Positions 36,660 to 46,935 are shown, counted from the stretch's first letter. The stretch is 64,000 nt of DNA from Aeromonas rivuli (GCF_000820045.1 NZ_CDBJ01000055.1:86460-150459), one strand, 5' to 3'. Notes: generated by a model from the sequence alone, not told the origin. Numbers and translations are program-made.

Positions 36660-38189
36660 TTATTTCAGAATCATCAGGGGCTTGCCAGTCATTTCCGGCG
36701 GCACCGGCAGACCCATCAGGGTCAGCATGGTCGGGGCCAGATCGGACAATTTACCGTCTTGCGCCACTTCAGCCTTGCGGCCGAAATAGATGAGCGGCAC
36801 CGGCAGGTTGGTGTGGGCGGTGTGGGCCTGACCGGTCTCTTCGTCCAGCATCTTCTCGGCGTTGCCATGGTCGGCGGTGATCAGGCATTCGCCACCCACT
36901 TCCGCCAGGGCTTCGGTGACGCGGCCGATGCAGTGGTCAACGGCTTCACAGGCTTTGACTGCGGCATCGAACACACCGGTGTGGCCGACCATGTCGCCGT
37001 TCGGGTAGTTGCAGATGATGACATCGTACTTGCCGCTCTTGATGGCGCCGACCAGCTTGTCGGTCAGCTCTTCCGAGCTCATCTCCGGCTGCAGGTCATA
37101 GGTGGCCACTTTCGGGCTGGCGACGATCTCGCGATCCTCGCCGGGGAAGCAGGCCTCTTCGCCACCGTTGAAGAAGAAGGTGACGTGGGCGTACTTCTCG
37201 GTTTCGGAGATGCGCAGCTGGGTCTTGCCCTGCTTGGCCAGCCACTCACCCAGGGTGTTGACCAGGGCGGTGGGCGGATAGGCGCAGACGGCTTTGATGT
37301 CGGCCGCGTATTCGGTCAGCATCACGAAGTTCAGGGCCGGGGTCGCTTCGCGGGCAAAGCCGGTGAAATCGCTATCGACGAAGGCACGGGTGATTTCGCG
37401 GGCACGGTCGGCACGGAAGTTCATGAAGATCAGCGCATCGCCGTCGTTCATGGGCGCGGCGGCACCGATGCGGGTGGCCTTGACGAACTCGTCGTTCTCG
37501 TCGCGGGCATAGGCGGCGGCCAGGGCGTCGCTGGCGTTGTCGGCGGTGAACTCGCCCTTGCCCTGGGTCATCAGGTCATAGGCTTGCTGCACGCGATCCC
37601 AGCGGTTGTCGCGGTCCATGGCGAAGTAGCGGCCGATCATGGAGGCGAAGCGACCCTTGCCCAGACGGGCAAACAGGGCATCGAACTGTTCGATGGAGGA
37701 TTGGGCGGAGCGCGGCGGGACGTCGCGGCCATCCAGGAAGGCGTGGAAGTAGATCTGCTCGGCGCCACGCTTGGCGGCCATCTCGATCATGCCCATGATG
37801 TGTTCTTCATGGCTGTGTACGCCACCCGGGGACATCAGGCCCATGATGTGCACGGCCTTGCCGTTGCTGACGGCGCTGTCGACGGCCTTGCCCAGCTCGA
37901 CGTTATTGAAGAAAGTACCTTCAGCAATGTCTTTGGAGATGCGGGTCAATTCCTGATAGACGATGCGACCGGCGCCAATGTTGACGTGGCCCACTTCGGA
38001 ATTGCCCATCTGGCCATCGGGCAGGCCCACGTCCAGGCCGGAGCCTGAGATGAGGGTGCTGGTGTAGTCATGGGCCAGGCGGTCCAGGTTCGGGGTCTTG
38101 GCGGCGGCAACGGCATTGTGCTCTTGCTTGGTGCTGTAGCCCCAACCGTCCATGATGACCAAAACCAGGGGTTTTTTCGCTGTTGACAT
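36660..38189 (-). CDS. gpmI: 2,3-bisphosphoglycerate-independent phosphoglycerate mutase
   Basis: 509 aa (typical 510-515). Alkaline-phosphatase superfamily: [11 protein letters not shown] with the first metal ligands, catalytic serine in [39 protein letters not shown] and [11 protein letters not shown]. It is a Mn-dependent glycolytic enzyme converting 3- to 2-phosphoglycerate. GAGAGGAC lies upstream. It is the first gene of the gpmI-envC pair. Confidence 0.98.
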   Translation of the reverse strand: MSTAKKPLVLVIMDGWGYSTKQEHNAVAAAKTPNLDRLAHDYTSTLISGSGLDVGLPDGQMGNSEVGHVNIGAGRIVYQELTRISKDIAEGTFFNNVELGKAVDSAVSNGKAVHIMGLMSPGGVHSHEEHIMGMIEMAAKRGAEQIYFHAFLDGRDVPPRSAQSSIEQFDALFARLGKGRFASMIGRYFAMDRDNRWDRVQQAYDLMTQGKGEFTADNASDALAAAYARDENDEFVKATRIGAAAPMNDGDALIFMNFRADRAREITRAFVDSDFTGFAREATPALNFVMLTEYAADIKAVCAYPPTALVNTLGEWLAKQGKTQLRISETEKYAHVTFFFNGGEEACFPGEDREIVASPKVATYDLQPEMSSEELTDKLVGAIKSGKYDVIICNYPNGDMVGHTGVFDAAVKACEAVDHCIGRVTEALAEVGGECLITADHGNAEKMLDEETGQAHTAHTNLPVPLIYFGRKAEVAQDGKLSDLAPTMLTLMGLPVPPEMTGKPLMILK

Positions 38190-38536
38190 AAAGCTATGTC
38201 CTCTCGGATAGGAATGAACTGGGGAATCGAAACTAGCGTAATATTACTACATCTGCCGAAATAGTCACCTGATCCCCAAGCGCCTCTCCCCCTTGGATTT
38301 TTCGCTGTTATCGAGCCGTTTTCGGCATGTTGTCAGCTTGTCTATCGAGGGTTATCCCGTTGCCCAAGATGACCATCAAGCCTCCATCCTTATATAGAAG
38401 ACGGCCCATTGAGGGGGAGGTGGCCCGAGGCGGCACCTTGATGGGAGCCCGCTCTCGCTTTGCCGCCAAGATGGCTGATCTTCACTGGGGGCCCATGTAT
38501 ACTCGGCCACTTGTCTCGGTCTTTGGATAGTAAAAG
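38190..38536. other. Divergent control region between gpmI and yibN
   Basis: 347 bases without a gene. Toward gpmI, a possible promoter reads GTGACT, 16-base spacer, TAATAT on the minus strand (about 38235-38265). Toward yibN, TATACT near 38499 is a candidate -10 without a convincing -35. I see no repeat or RNA family I recognise. Confidence 0.35.
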
Positions 38537-38968
38537 ATGCAAGAGTATTTGGATTTTGCGACCCGCAATCCGCTGTTGTCGGCGGCTTGGTTGGGTCTGG
38601 CGGGCACCCTGATCTACACCACGGTACGTGCCAGCCTCTCTCCGGTTAAAACGGTAAATAACCACGGTGCAACGCTGCTTATCAACCGTGAGAACGCCAT
38701 CGTGGTTGATACCCGCAGCCAGGACGAATATGCCAAGGGTCATCTGGCCGGTGCCCAGCACCTGCCCGCCAGCCAGATCCAGGCCAATAATCTGGGCGCG
38801 GTTGAAAAGCATAAAGATGCCCCCATCATAGTGGTGTGCGAGTCGGGGATGACCGCTGGTGGCGCGGCCCGTCAGTTGAGCAAGGCCGGCTTCAAGCAGG
38901 TGTATGTGCTCAGCGGTGGCATGGCCCAATGGCGTGCAGACAATCTGCCGGTAACCAAAAAACGCTGA
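38537..38968 (+). CDS. yibN: Membrane-anchored rhodanese-like protein YibN
   Basis: 143 aa. One N-terminal membrane helix (about 12-30: LLSAAWLGLAGTLIYTTV) precedes a single rhodanese domain with AIVVDTRSQDEYAKGHLAGA and the active-site loop VVCESGMTAGGAA, so a catalytic cysteine is present. The sulfur-transfer role is inferred. It precedes secB-gpsA, as in E. coli, except that grxC, which lies between yibN and secB there, is absent. The ribosome site is poor. Confidence 0.88.
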   Translation: MQEYLDFATRNPLLSAAWLGLAGTLIYTTVRASLSPVKTVNNHGATLLINRENAIVVDTRSQDEYAKGHLAGAQHLPASQIQANNLGAVEKHKDAPIIVVCESGMTAGGAARQLSKAGFKQVYVLSGGMAQWRADNLPVTKKR

Positions 38969-39012
38969 TTTAAGGGCGTGCGCCCAACATTTTTATCAAA
39001 GGAATCAAAAGA

Positions 39013-39483
39013 ATGGCTGACGAAATCAACAACCAGGAAGTACAACCGGAATTCCACATCCAGCGTGTTTACACCAAGGATGTCTCCTTCGAAGCGCCGA
39101 ACACGCCGCACATCTTCCAGAAAGAGTGGCAACCGGACGTCAAGCTGGACATGGACACCAAGACCAGCGTCCTGGCTGACGGCGTGTATGAGGTTGTACT
39201 GACCCTGACCGTCACCTGCAAGCTGGAAACCGAGACCGCCTTCCTGTGTGAAGTGCAGCAAGCCGGTATCTTCAGCATCGGCAACCTGCCGGAGCCACAG
39301 CTGGCGCATTGCCTGGCCGCTTTCTGCCCGAACATTCTGTTCCCTTATGCCCGCGAAGCCGTGGCCAACCTGGTCAGCAAGGGTTCCTTCCCGCAGCTGA
39401 ACCTGGCACCGGTCAACTTCGATGCCCTGTTTGCCCAGCACATGGCACAGGCTCAGGTTCAACAGGCAACAGCGGAAGCCTGA
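39013..39483 (+). CDS. secB: Protein-export chaperone SecB
   Basis: 156 aa (E. coli 155). Recognisable SecB segments are [53 protein letters not shown] and [19 protein letters not shown]. It forms a tetramer that holds preproteins unfolded and hands them to SecA. AAAGGAA precedes the ATG. gpsA begins three bases after the stop. Confidence 0.98.
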   Translation: MADEINNQEVQPEFHIQRVYTKDVSFEAPNTPHIFQKEWQPDVKLDMDTKTSVLADGVYEVVLTLTVTCKLETETAFLCEVQQAGIFSIGNLPEPQLAHCLAAFCPNILFPYAREAVANLVSKGSFPQLNLAPVNFDALFAQHMAQAQVQQATAEA

Positions 39484-39486
39484 TCA

Positions 39487-40491
39487 ATGGCCGACCCGAT
39501 CGCGATTTCGGTGTTGGGGGCGGGGTCTTATGGCTCCGCCCTTGCCATTTCTCTGGCCCGTAACGGTCATTCGACCCTGCTATGGGGCCATAATCCGGCT
39601 CATGTCGCCGTGTTGGAAGCCGATCGTTGCAACAAGGCCTTCCTGCCGGATGTGCCCTTCCCCGCTACGCTGCAGCTGAGCGCGGATCTCGAACAGGCGG
39701 TACAAGCCGCTCCCGTGCTGCTGCTGGTGGTGCCGAGTCATGTCTTTGGCCAGGTGCTGACCGAGATCAAACCCTTCCTGCGTCCCGATACTCGTATCGC
39801 CTGGGCCACCAAGGGATTGGAGCCGGACAGCGGCCGGCTGCTGCAGGATGTGGCCCGCGAGATACTGGGGGAGGAGATACCGCTGGCGGTCATCTCGGGT
39901 CCGACCTTCGCCAAAGAGCTGGCCGCCGGTTTGCCGACGGCCATCTCGGTCGCCTCGACCCACGACGATTTCGCCGACGACCTCTCCCATCTGCTCCATT
40001 GCGGCCGATCATTCCGGGTCTATACCAATCCGGACTTCATCGGTCTGCAACTGGGGGGGGCGGTCAAGAACGTCATCGCCATCGGCGCCGGTCTCTCGGA
40101 TGGCCTGGGCTTTGGCGCCAACGCCAGAACCGCGCTCATCACCCGGGGTCTGGTGGAGATGCAGCGCCTCGGTGCGGCCCTGGGTGCCGATGCCAAGACC
40201 TTTATGGGGATGGCGGGGCTCGGGGATCTGGTGCTGACCTGTACCGACAACCAGTCCCGCAACCGCCGCTTCGGTCTGGCGCTCGGGGCCGGTAAAGAGG
40301 TGGATACCGCCATGGCCGAGATCGGTCAGGTGGTGGAAGGCTATCGCAACACCAAGGAAGTGCATCTGCTGGCGGCCCGCTGCGGCGTCGAGATGCCCAT
40401 CTGCGAGCAGATCTTCCAGGTGCTCTATCAGGGCCGCAACCCGAAAGAGGCTGCCATCGCTTTGCTCAGTCGCGACAAGCGCGACGAATGA
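39487..40491 (+). CDS. gpsA: Glycerol-3-phosphate dehydrogenase [NAD(P)+]
   Basis: 334 aa. N-terminal nucleotide-binding motif [40 protein letters not shown] and [32 protein letters not shown] carry the catalytic lysine and substrate residues. It makes glycerol-3-phosphate for phospholipid synthesis. It is coupled to secB with a three-base gap, as in other gamma-proteobacteria. Confidence 0.98.
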   Translation: MADPIAISVLGAGSYGSALAISLARNGHSTLLWGHNPAHVAVLEADRCNKAFLPDVPFPATLQLSADLEQAVQAAPVLLLVVPSHVFGQVLTEIKPFLRPDTRIAWATKGLEPDSGRLLQDVAREILGEEIPLAVISGPTFAKELAAGLPTAISVASTHDDFADDLSHLLHCGRSFRVYTNPDFIGLQLGGAVKNVIAIGAGLSDGLGFGANARTALITRGLVEMQRLGAALGADAKTFMGMAGLGDLVLTCTDNQSRNRRFGLALGAGKEVDTAMAEIGQVVEGYRNTKEVHLLAARCGVEMPICEQIFQVLYQGRNPKEAAIALLSRDKRDE

Positions 40492-40521
40492 TCCCTGGTT
40501 GATCCCGGCATATCCGATAGC

Positions 40522-40552
40522 AAAAAGCCCCGCCAAATTGGCGGGGCTTTTT
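40522..40552. terminator. Bidirectional terminator between gpsA and nfuA
   Basis: AAAAAGCCCCGCC/GGCGGGGCTTTTT with loop AAATT serves the convergent genes. Confidence 0.93.
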
Positions 40553-40629
40553 CATGGGTAATGTACGAGGGGGCAGGGCAACCTCAATGGATAACGGACA
40601 TGAGCACAGGAGTACTCATGCCTGCGCTA

Positions 40630-41208
40630 TCAATAGTAGGAGTGATCGCCACGCTGGTGCTCGGTGGCATCTTTGACGCCGTTGAGCTCGCCCGGGAATT
40701 TCTCCAGCAGCTGCTTCTCGATCCCCTCTTTCAGGGTGTAATCCACCTGTGAACAGCCGTTGCAACCACCACCGAACTGCAAAATCGCCAGCTTGTCGTC
40801 GGTGATGTCAATCAAGGTCACCTTGCCACCGTGACCGGCCAGCATGGGGTTAACCTCTGACATCAGCACGTATTCGATGCGATCGGCCAGGGGGGCATCG
40901 TCGGCCACCTTGCGCATCTTGGCGTTGGGCGCCTTGAGAGTGAGCTGGGAGCCCATCTGATCGGTGACGAAATCGATGGTGGCATCGACCAGGTAAGGGG
41001 CGCTCAGGGGATCGACCAGGCAGTCGAAGCCGCTGTAAGGGAGGTGTTGATCTTCCGGGTCCACCGCATCCGGTGGGCAGTAAGAGACGCCGCACTCGGC
41101 GTTCTGGGTTCCCGGATTGACCACAAACACCCGGATGTTGGTGCCATCAGGCTGATTTTCCAGCAGCTTGCGGAAATGCGCCTGGGCGGTGTCGGAAATG
41201 CTGATCAT
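40630..41208 (-). CDS. nfuA: Fe-S biogenesis protein NfuA
   Basis: 192 aa from ATG 41208 (GAGGAT upstream; E. coli 191). The N-terminal degenerate A-type domain contains [22 protein letters not shown]; the C-terminal Nfu domain has the cluster-binding CxxC in [13 protein letters not shown]. The tail is [10 protein letters not shown]. It carries and delivers [4Fe-4S] clusters. It is downstream of gntX on the same strand, 178 bases away, the same neighbourhood as in E. coli (bioH|gntX-nfuA). Confidence 0.97.
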   Translation of the reverse strand: MISISDTAQAHFRKLLENQPDGTNIRVFVVNPGTQNAECGVSYCPPDAVDPEDQHLPYSGFDCLVDPLSAPYLVDATIDFVTDQMGSQLTLKAPNAKMRKVADDAPLADRIEYVLMSEVNPMLAGHGGKVTLIDITDDKLAILQFGGGCNGCSQVDYTLKEGIEKQLLEKFPGELNGVKDATEHQRGDHSYY

Positions 41209-41386
41209 CACTATCCTCATAAACCTGAGTGTACGACTAGGGTATTCATGATAACGCGGTTGCCGCCCCTTGGATAGCGCGTGTTCAAGGCTTGGACGCG
41301 CAGTTATGGCACGCAGGATCTACACCTCACGCCGCCCGATGGCACTGTTATGTTGCCACTGTTCCGGTTGGCTCACAGGACCGCCG

Positions 41387-42103
41387 TTACTTGACGTGGG
41401 GCAGGGTACGGCACAGCGCCCACACCTCGACTCTTGCGATCCCGCTCTCATGGAGCAGACGGGTGAGCTGACCCGCCGTAGCACCCGTCGTGACCACATC
41501 GTCGAGCAGGGCGACATGCTGGTAGTGATGGGGAGCGATGTGAAAGGCCCCCTTGAGATTGCGGCGGCGCTGGCTGGCGCTGAGCTGGGTCTGCTGAGGG
41601 GTCGCCCGGATGCGGCGAATGACCCGAAGATCGAGAGGGATGCCGGTTAAACGGCTCAGACAGAGACCCAGCTGCTCGGCCTGATTGAAACCACGGCGCC
41701 ACTGGCGCCACCAATGCAAGGGCACCGGGATGATGGCCTCGGGGGGATCCTCCAGGGTCAAGTGATCGGCCAGCAGCCTGGCGAGCAGGGGGGCCAGCAG
41801 CAAGTCGCCGCCATATTTCAGGCGGGGAATAAGCCAGGGGTAGGGCGGCAGATAGTCCCCTATGACCTGCAACCTGTCCCAGGGGGGAGGCCTGCGCTGA
41901 CAGCGGCCACAGAGTGGCCACCTCTCTTCGAGAGGGGTGGCGCAGAGTCGGCAGCGATGCTCTTGCTGGCGCAGGCTGGTACGACACCAGTGGCAGAGCA
42001 GGGGATCGGTGTCACAGGGTTGTCGACAGAGCAGGCAGAGTCCCAACCAGTCGACCGGGGTACCGAGGATCGGACTTGCTTTGGCGAGCAGGCGCTTTAA
42101 CAT
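41387..42103 (-). CDS. gntX: ComF/GntX family phosphoribosyltransferase-like protein
   Basis: 238 aa. The N-terminal zinc-ribbon-like region has several CxxC pairs (CLLC, CHWC, CRLC, CGRC). The C-terminal PRTase-like domain carries VALLDDVVTTGATAGQLTRLL, the PRPP-binding motif. E. coli GntX is needed for growth on some external DNA and belongs with ComF competence proteins. The gene is divergent from bioH and upstream of nfuA. Confidence 0.9.
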   Translation of the reverse strand: MLKRLLAKASPILGTPVDWLGLCLLCRQPCDTDPLLCHWCRTSLRQQEHRCRLCATPLEERWPLCGRCQRRPPPWDRLQVIGDYLPPYPWLIPRLKYGGDLLLAPLLARLLADHLTLEDPPEAIIPVPLHWWRQWRRGFNQAEQLGLCLSRLTGIPLDLRVIRRIRATPQQTQLSASQRRRNLKGAFHIAPHHYQHVALLDDVVTTGATAGQLTRLLHESGIARVEVWALCRTLPHVK

Positions 42104-42135
42104 GCGACCCCAATGAATGGATGTGAGGGAGTCTG

Positions 42136-42942
42136 ATGAGCATAGTGGTGGAGCGCCTCGGTCAGGGGCCAGATCTGGTGTTGTTGCATGGTTGGGGCAT
42201 GAATGGTGCCGTCTGGCACGGGATAGCCCCCCTGCTCAGCCCGCATTTTCGGTTGCATCTGATCGACTTGCCCGGCTTTGGCGCCAGCCCGCTGGCCGAG
42301 GGGGTGGATTATGACCTCAACTGGCTGGCGCGGCAGGTCGCCGCCATATTGCCGCCGCGCGCCCACCTGCTCGGCTGGTCCCTCGGTGGTCTGGTGGCGA
42401 GCCGCATTGCCCTCGATACACCGGAGCGGGTCGCCTCCCTCATCACCGTTGCCAGCTCCCCCTGCTTCATGGCGCGAGAGGAGTGGCCCGGTATAGCTCC
42501 CAAGGTGCTGGAGGGTTTCATGACGGCGCTGGGGGGGGATTTTCGCCAGACGGTGGAGCGCTTCCTGGCCATTCAGGCCATGGGCAGCGAACATGCCCGG
42601 GACGATATCCGCCAGTTGAAACAGTGGTTGGCGCAGCGGCCTGTGCCGCAGCTGGCCGCTCTCACGGCGGGCCTGACCATGCTGGCCGAGGTGGACTTGC
42701 GCGAGGAGCTGGCGCAGCTGGCTCTGCCCTGGCTACGTGTCTATGGTCGCCTCGACTCCCTGGTACCCAGGGCCAGCATTGCGCTGCTCGATGGACGCTA
42801 TCCCTGCAGCGAGAGCCAGGTACTGGCCAAGGCCTCCCATGCTCCCTTTATTTCTCACCCTGAGCTTTTTGTCAGCGGTCTGAGGGTGTGGCTCGCCATG
42901 GGGGCTGACTGCGCTGATCAAAAATCGAGCGCCATGCTTTGA
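42136..42942 (+). CDS. bioH: Pimeloyl-ACP methyl ester carboxylesterase
   Basis: 268 aa alpha/beta hydrolase. LVLLHGWGMNGAVWHGIAP forms the oxyanion region, the nucleophile serine is in LLGWSLGGLVAS, the acid in VYGRLDSLVP and the histidine in ASHAPFISHP. It ends the pimelate stage of biotin synthesis by hydrolysing the methyl ester. AGGGAG precedes the ATG. Its C-terminus is about ten residues longer than the E. coli protein. Confidence 0.95.
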   Translation: MSIVVERLGQGPDLVLLHGWGMNGAVWHGIAPLLSPHFRLHLIDLPGFGASPLAEGVDYDLNWLARQVAAILPPRAHLLGWSLGGLVASRIALDTPERVASLITVASSPCFMAREEWPGIAPKVLEGFMTALGGDFRQTVERFLAIQAMGSEHARDDIRQLKQWLAQRPVPQLAALTAGLTMLAEVDLREELAQLALPWLRVYGRLDSLVPRASIALLDGRYPCSESQVLAKASHAPFISHPELFVSGLRVWLAMGADCADQKSSAML

Positions 42943-42992
42943 TAATCCCGCGAGGCGGTGGATACTTACTCCACTGTCAGGGAGATAGCACC

Positions 42993-43238
42993 ATGCAAAT
43001 TGATTCCGCCTTTACCACTGGCCTGCAGGGATATCAGCGGGCCGAGCAGAGGGTTGACCAGGCAAGCGAGGCCATTGCCAGCGTCAATGTGGCGCGGCCT
43101 GAACCCGAGGCGGCCCCGGTGGCGCTCACCGACGAGCTGATCAACCTCAAGATCGGTGAGCTGCAGGCCGGTGCCTCGGCCAGGGTGATCCAGACGGCCA
43201 GTGACATGCTCGGCAGTCTGATCGACATTCGGGTCTAA
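42993..43238 (+). CDS. Small protein resembling a minimal flagellar axial (rod/hook-type) protein
   Basis: 81 aa, ATG preceded by GGGAGATAG. The N-terminus (AFTTGLQGYQRAEQRVDQAS...AIASVN) follows the pattern of rod/hook proteins (xxxALxGLxxAQxxLDxxSxNIANxN). The C-terminus (ELINLKIGELQAGASARVIQ, then TASDMLGSLIDIRV) follows their closing helix (ExxNLxxAxxxYxANAxVIxTxDxMLxxLLxIR). Nothing remains between except a short proline/alanine linker. It is not in a flagellar cluster. The axial-protein reading is pattern-based inference. Confidence 0.6.
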   Translation: MQIDSAFTTGLQGYQRAEQRVDQASEAIASVNVARPEPEAAPVALTDELINLKIGELQAGASARVIQTASDMLGSLIDIRV

Positions 43239-43245
43239 GAGGCCT

Positions 43246-43272
43246 GCTCGGCCACCCTTGGGGTGGCCGAGC
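43246..43272 (+). promoter_or_regulatory. Perfect hairpin just upstream of the 43279 start codon
   Basis: GCTCGGCCACCC/GGGTGGCCGAGC, 12 perfect pairs with a three-base loop, ends six bases before the next ATG and would bury any ribosome site. No T tract follows. It could end the upstream transcript or limit translation of the downstream gene. Confidence 0.6.
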
Positions 43273-43278
43273 ACTATC

Positions 43279-43818
43279 ATGAGCCTCAACGTCACGCTTC
43301 CCCCCAGCCTGCCCAACGCGCTGCAACCTCAGACGGAAGCGGCGCGCACCGACAATCGCCGCGCCGAACTGATCCCCCAGCCTCCTCAGGGTGCTGCCGC
43401 GAGCGGCAGCCAGAAATCGGCCAGTCAGCAGGATCAGGAGAGGCAGACCCTCCGCCAGGGGTTGCTCCGTGACGGTGCGATGCGGGAGGGGGCGGGCACC
43501 CTCTCCTCGGCTCCTCATTCGCTACCTCAGCGGGTCGATGAGCGTGGGCATCAGGACGGCCAGGGCAGCCAGCAAGGGACGCATCGGGAGAGTCATCAAG
43601 ATGCCGAGCGGGCAGGGGATCAGAGGGGCAGCCACGGGATCGCCTCGGCGTTGGTGTTCGGTGGTGGGCTACCAACCCGAGTTGGCCAATATGCTCATCC
43701 CGGCATGCAAGGCGGGGTGTTGAATGCCTACATGGAGATACGCAGCCAGGCCATCGCCCAGCGCTATCGCACGGCTAGCCGACCCGCCACGCCCCAGCAA
43801 TTCGATCTGAAAATCTGA
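43279..43818 (+). CDS. Hypothetical low-complexity Q/R/G-rich protein
   Basis: 179 aa, unrecognised. The middle (about 30-130) is rich in Q, R, G, S and H with no hydrophobic core, so it is probably disordered. The C-terminus has a more ordered segment, GMQGGVLNAYMEIRSQAIAQR. There is no signal peptide or membrane segment. It follows the mini axial-like gene after 40 bases containing a strong hairpin, and both lie in a block flanked by bioH and tex. Reality as a gene is likely but not certain. Confidence 0.55.
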   Translation: MSLNVTLPPSLPNALQPQTEAARTDNRRAELIPQPPQGAAASGSQKSASQQDQERQTLRQGLLRDGAMREGAGTLSSAPHSLPQRVDERGHQDGQGSQQGTHRESHQDAERAGDQRGSHGIASALVFGGGLPTRVGQYAHPGMQGGVLNAYMEIRSQAIAQRYRTASRPATPQQFDLKI

Positions 43819-43889
43819 ACCGCCGTTGCCATGACAGGGCTCCTTGAGCCTGATGCTAGCGGCAGAGAAGGGGAGATCCCCTACAACAA

Positions 43890-43920
43890 GAAGCCCCTCG
43901 CGGGGCTTCCTGTTTATCCG
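43890..43920. terminator. Bidirectional terminator between 43279 gene and tex
   Basis: GAAGCCCC-TCGC-GGGGCTTC (43890-43909) with T-rich flanks on both strands separates the convergent genes. Confidence 0.8.
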
Positions 43921-43933
43921 GGCATTTGAGGCG

Positions 43934-46261
43934 CTATTTTTTAGCCTTGGCAAACGCGGCCGCAAAGGCGTTGCCGAAGGCGGCACTCTCGGCCGGTTTG
44001 CTGCCTGGCTGTGGGGGGCGAGCCGGTTTGGCAGCCTGCCCCCGGGGCGCCGCCCGGTCGTTTATCTCTGCTCTGGGCTTGCGTCCCCCCTGATTGCCGG
44101 CCTGCTGATCCAGGCGCATGGTCAGGCTGATGCGTTTGCGGGGGGCATCCACCTCCAGCACCTTGACCCTGACCACGTCCCCTGTCTTGACCACTTCCCG
44201 GGGATCCTTGATGAAGCGATCGGTCAGGGAGCTGATATGCACCAGGCCATCCTGATGGACCCCTATGTCGACGAAGGCGCCGAAGTTGGTGACGTTGGTG
44301 ACCACCCCTTCCAGCACCATCTCGGGTTGCAGGTCGCTTATCTTCTCCACCCCCTCCTTGAAGGTGGCGGTCTTGAACTCGGGACGGGGATCCCGGCCCG
44401 GCTTGTCCAGCTCGCCAATGATATCGGTGACAGTCGGCACCCCGAATTTGTCATCGACATAGTCGGCTGGCTTGAGGCTACGTAGCAGGGGGCCGTTGCC
44501 GAGCAGGTCGTCTACCGCCTGCTGGAGCTGCGCCAGGATCCGCTCAACCACAGGGTAAGACTCGGGATGCACCGCCGAGCCATCGAGGGGATGAGTGCCG
44601 CCACGAATGCGCAGGAAACCGGCACACTGCTCGAACGCCTTGGGGCCGAGTCGACTCACCTTGAGCAACTGCTGGCGGCTCTTGAAGGCGCCATGTTCAT
44701 CACGGTAAGCCACTATGTTCTGGGCCAGGGTCTGGGAGAGGCCGGAGACTCGGGTCAGCAACGGTACCGAGGCGGTATTCACATCCACACCGACCGCATT
44801 CACGCAATCTTCCACCACGGCATCGAGCTTGCGAGCCAGCTGGCTCTGACCGACATCATGCTGATACTGGCCCACCCCTATGCTCTTGGGATCTATCTTG
44901 ACCAGCTCGGCCAGGGGATCTTGCAGGCGGCGGGCGATGGAGACGGCGCCGCGGATGGAGACATCAAGATCCGGAAACTCCTGGGAGGCGAGCTCGGAGG
45001 CGGAGTAGACGGAGGCGCCCGCCTCGCTGACCACGATCTGCTGGGCGCGCGCCTCTGGGTAGCGTTTGAACAGTTCAGCCGTCAGGCGATCCGTCTCGCG
45101 GGAGGCGGTGCCATTGCCGATGCTGACCAGCTCTACCTTATGTTTGACGCAGAGATCGCGCAGGGTGGCCAGGCTCTGTTCCACCTGTTTTCTCGGCTCG
45201 AAGGGATAGATGGTGGCGCTATCGACCAGCTTGCCGGTGGCGTCGACCACTGCCACCTTGACCCCGGTGCGGATGCCGGGATCCAGCCCCATGGTGCAAC
45301 GCATGCCGGCCGGCGCCGCCATCAGCAGATCCTGGAGATTCATGGCGAACACCTTGATTGCCTCTTCTTCGGCCTGTTCGCGGACTTGGCCGATGAGCTC
45401 GGTCTCCATCTGCAAGGAGAGTTTGATGCGCCAGGTCCAGCTCACCACCCCTTGCAGCCACTTGTCGGCGGGACGGCCCTGGGCCTTGACGCCAACCTGC
45501 TGGGCGATGATGCCCTCGCAGGGGTGGCTGGCCTCATCCTCACCCACTATCAGCGCCAGGTTGAGCACCCCTTCGTTGCGGCCGCGCAACATGGCCAGCA
45601 CCCGATGGGAGGGGGCCTTGTGTAGCGGTTCGTCATGTTCGAAGTAGTCCTTGAACTTGGCTCCCTCCTGCTCCTTGTCCTCGACCAGCCGGGCGCGCAG
45701 GGTGGCGTTGTGCCACAGATAATCGCGCAGCCGGGCGAGCAGGGGGGCTTGCTCCGCGAAGCGCTCCATCAAGATGTAGCGGGCACCGTCGAGGGACGCC
45801 TTGGTATCGGCTATGCCAGCCTCGATATTGATAAAGGCGGCGGCCTCTCGCTCGGGATCCAGATTGGGATTGGCGAACAGGCGATCGGCCAGGGGTTCCA
45901 GCCCAGCCTCTATGGCCATCTGCCCCTTGGTGCGGCGTTTGGGTTTGTAGGGCAGGTAGAGATCTTCGAGGCGGGTCTTGGTATCGGCCTCGCCCAAAGC
46001 ACGGGCCAGTTCCGGGGTCAGCTTGCCCTGCTCCTTGACGGAGTTGAGGATCACCTGGCGCCTCTCTTCCAGTTCGCGCAGATAACCGAGCCGGGTCTCC
46101 AGGGTGCGTAACTGGCTGTCATCCAGCCCGTCGGTGACCTCCTTGCGGTAGCGGGCGATGAAGGGCACAGTGGCCCCTTCGTCCAGCAGGCGGATGGCGG
46201 CTTGTACCTGCTGTGGCCGGGCATTCAGCTCGCTGGCTATCTGTCGTTCTATGGTTTGCAT
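43934..46261 (-). CDS. tex: Tex transcription accessory protein (YhgF)
   Basis: 775 aa. The N-terminal helical region ([22 protein letters not shown]) leads to a YqgF-like RNase H fold ([20 protein letters not shown]), helix-hairpin-helix repeats ([20 protein letters not shown]) and a C-terminal S1 RNA-binding domain from about 650 ([24 protein letters not shown]). A basic tail follows. It binds nucleic acid and affects transcription; the precise role is unclear. It is divergent from greB, as in E. coli. Confidence 0.96.
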   Translation of the reverse strand: MQTIERQIASELNARPQQVQAAIRLLDEGATVPFIARYRKEVTDGLDDSQLRTLETRLGYLRELEERRQVILNSVKEQGKLTPELARALGEADTKTRLEDLYLPYKPKRRTKGQMAIEAGLEPLADRLFANPNLDPEREAAAFINIEAGIADTKASLDGARYILMERFAEQAPLLARLRDYLWHNATLRARLVEDKEQEGAKFKDYFEHDEPLHKAPSHRVLAMLRGRNEGVLNLALIVGEDEASHPCEGIIAQQVGVKAQGRPADKWLQGVVSWTWRIKLSLQMETELIGQVREQAEEEAIKVFAMNLQDLLMAAPAGMRCTMGLDPGIRTGVKVAVVDATGKLVDSATIYPFEPRKQVEQSLATLRDLCVKHKVELVSIGNGTASRETDRLTAELFKRYPEARAQQIVVSEAGASVYSASELASQEFPDLDVSIRGAVSIARRLQDPLAELVKIDPKSIGVGQYQHDVGQSQLARKLDAVVEDCVNAVGVDVNTASVPLLTRVSGLSQTLAQNIVAYRDEHGAFKSRQQLLKVSRLGPKAFEQCAGFLRIRGGTHPLDGSAVHPESYPVVERILAQLQQAVDDLLGNGPLLRSLKPADYVDDKFGVPTVTDIIGELDKPGRDPRPEFKTATFKEGVEKISDLQPEMVLEGVVTNVTNFGAFVDIGVHQDGLVHISSLTDRFIKDPREVVKTGDVVRVKVLEVDAPRKRISLTMRLDQQAGNQGGRKPRAEINDRAAPRGQAAKPARPPQPGSKPAESAAFGNAFAAAFAKAKK

Positions 46262-46355
46262 CTGTGCTCTGGGTCTCCATGGTCACTGGCTGGCGGCTCG
46301 CGGGCCCACCCCACGCGGGGTTAGAATAGAACCCAAGTGGCAAGGACATGTAAAG

Positions 46356-46868
46356 ATGAAAAAAAGCGATTATATCACCCGTGAAGGGTGGCTCGAACTG
46401 GATCGGGAATTCAAGACCCTCTGGAAGGAGGAGCGGCCCAGGGTGACGCAGGCGGTGTCTGAGGCCGCGGCCCTCGGCGACCGATCCGAGAATGCCGAGT
46501 ACATCTATGGCAAGAAGCGACTGCGGGAAATAGACCGGCGGCTGCGCTTTCTTGGCAAGCGGCTCGATGCCCTCACCATAGTGGATCCCAGCCCCCAGCA
46601 GCAGGGGCGGGTCTTCTTTGGCGCCTGGGTTGAGCTGGAAGATGAAGCCGGTCAGCGGGTGCGCTATCGATTGGTGGGGCCCGACGAGTTCAACCTCTCT
46701 GAAGGCAAACTCAGCGTGGACTCCCCCCTGGCGCGTGCCCTGCTCAAGAAACAGGTCGATGACGAGGTGGAGGTGAGCACGCCGTCCGGCTTGCAGTTCT
46801 GGTATATCAACGAAATTCGTTACAGCCCCTTCGAGGCGCGGGCAACGCTCCCAAGCAATAACCGGTAA
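46356..46868 (+). CDS. greB: Transcription elongation factor GreB
   Basis: 170 aa (E. coli 158). An N-terminal coiled coil with ALGDRSENAEYIYGKKRLREID holds the tip acidic residues that reach the RNA polymerase active site. The C-terminal FKBP-like domain has RVRYRLVGPDEFNLSEGKLSVDSP. It stimulates cleavage of backtracked transcripts. AAGGA lies about ten bases before the ATG. Next to tex and ompR-envZ, as in E. coli. Confidence 0.96.
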   Translation: MKKSDYITREGWLELDREFKTLWKEERPRVTQAVSEAAALGDRSENAEYIYGKKRLREIDRRLRFLGKRLDALTIVDPSPQQQGRVFFGAWVELEDEAGQRVRYRLVGPDEFNLSEGKLSVDSPLARALLKKQVDDEVEVSTPSGLQFWYINEIRYSPFEARATLPSNNR

Positions 46869-46879
46869 CACTTTTCGTC

Positions 46880-46908
46880 TTGGCCGGGGCAGGGCAAGCG
46901 CCTAGGAT
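46880..46908 (+). promoter_or_regulatory. Candidate promoter of ompR-envZ
   Basis: TTGGCC (46880-46885), a 17-base spacer and TAGGAT (46903-46908), 28 bases before the ompR start. Confidence 0.45.
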
Positions 46909-46935
46909 GACCCCTCATGGGTAAGGAGAGGCAAA

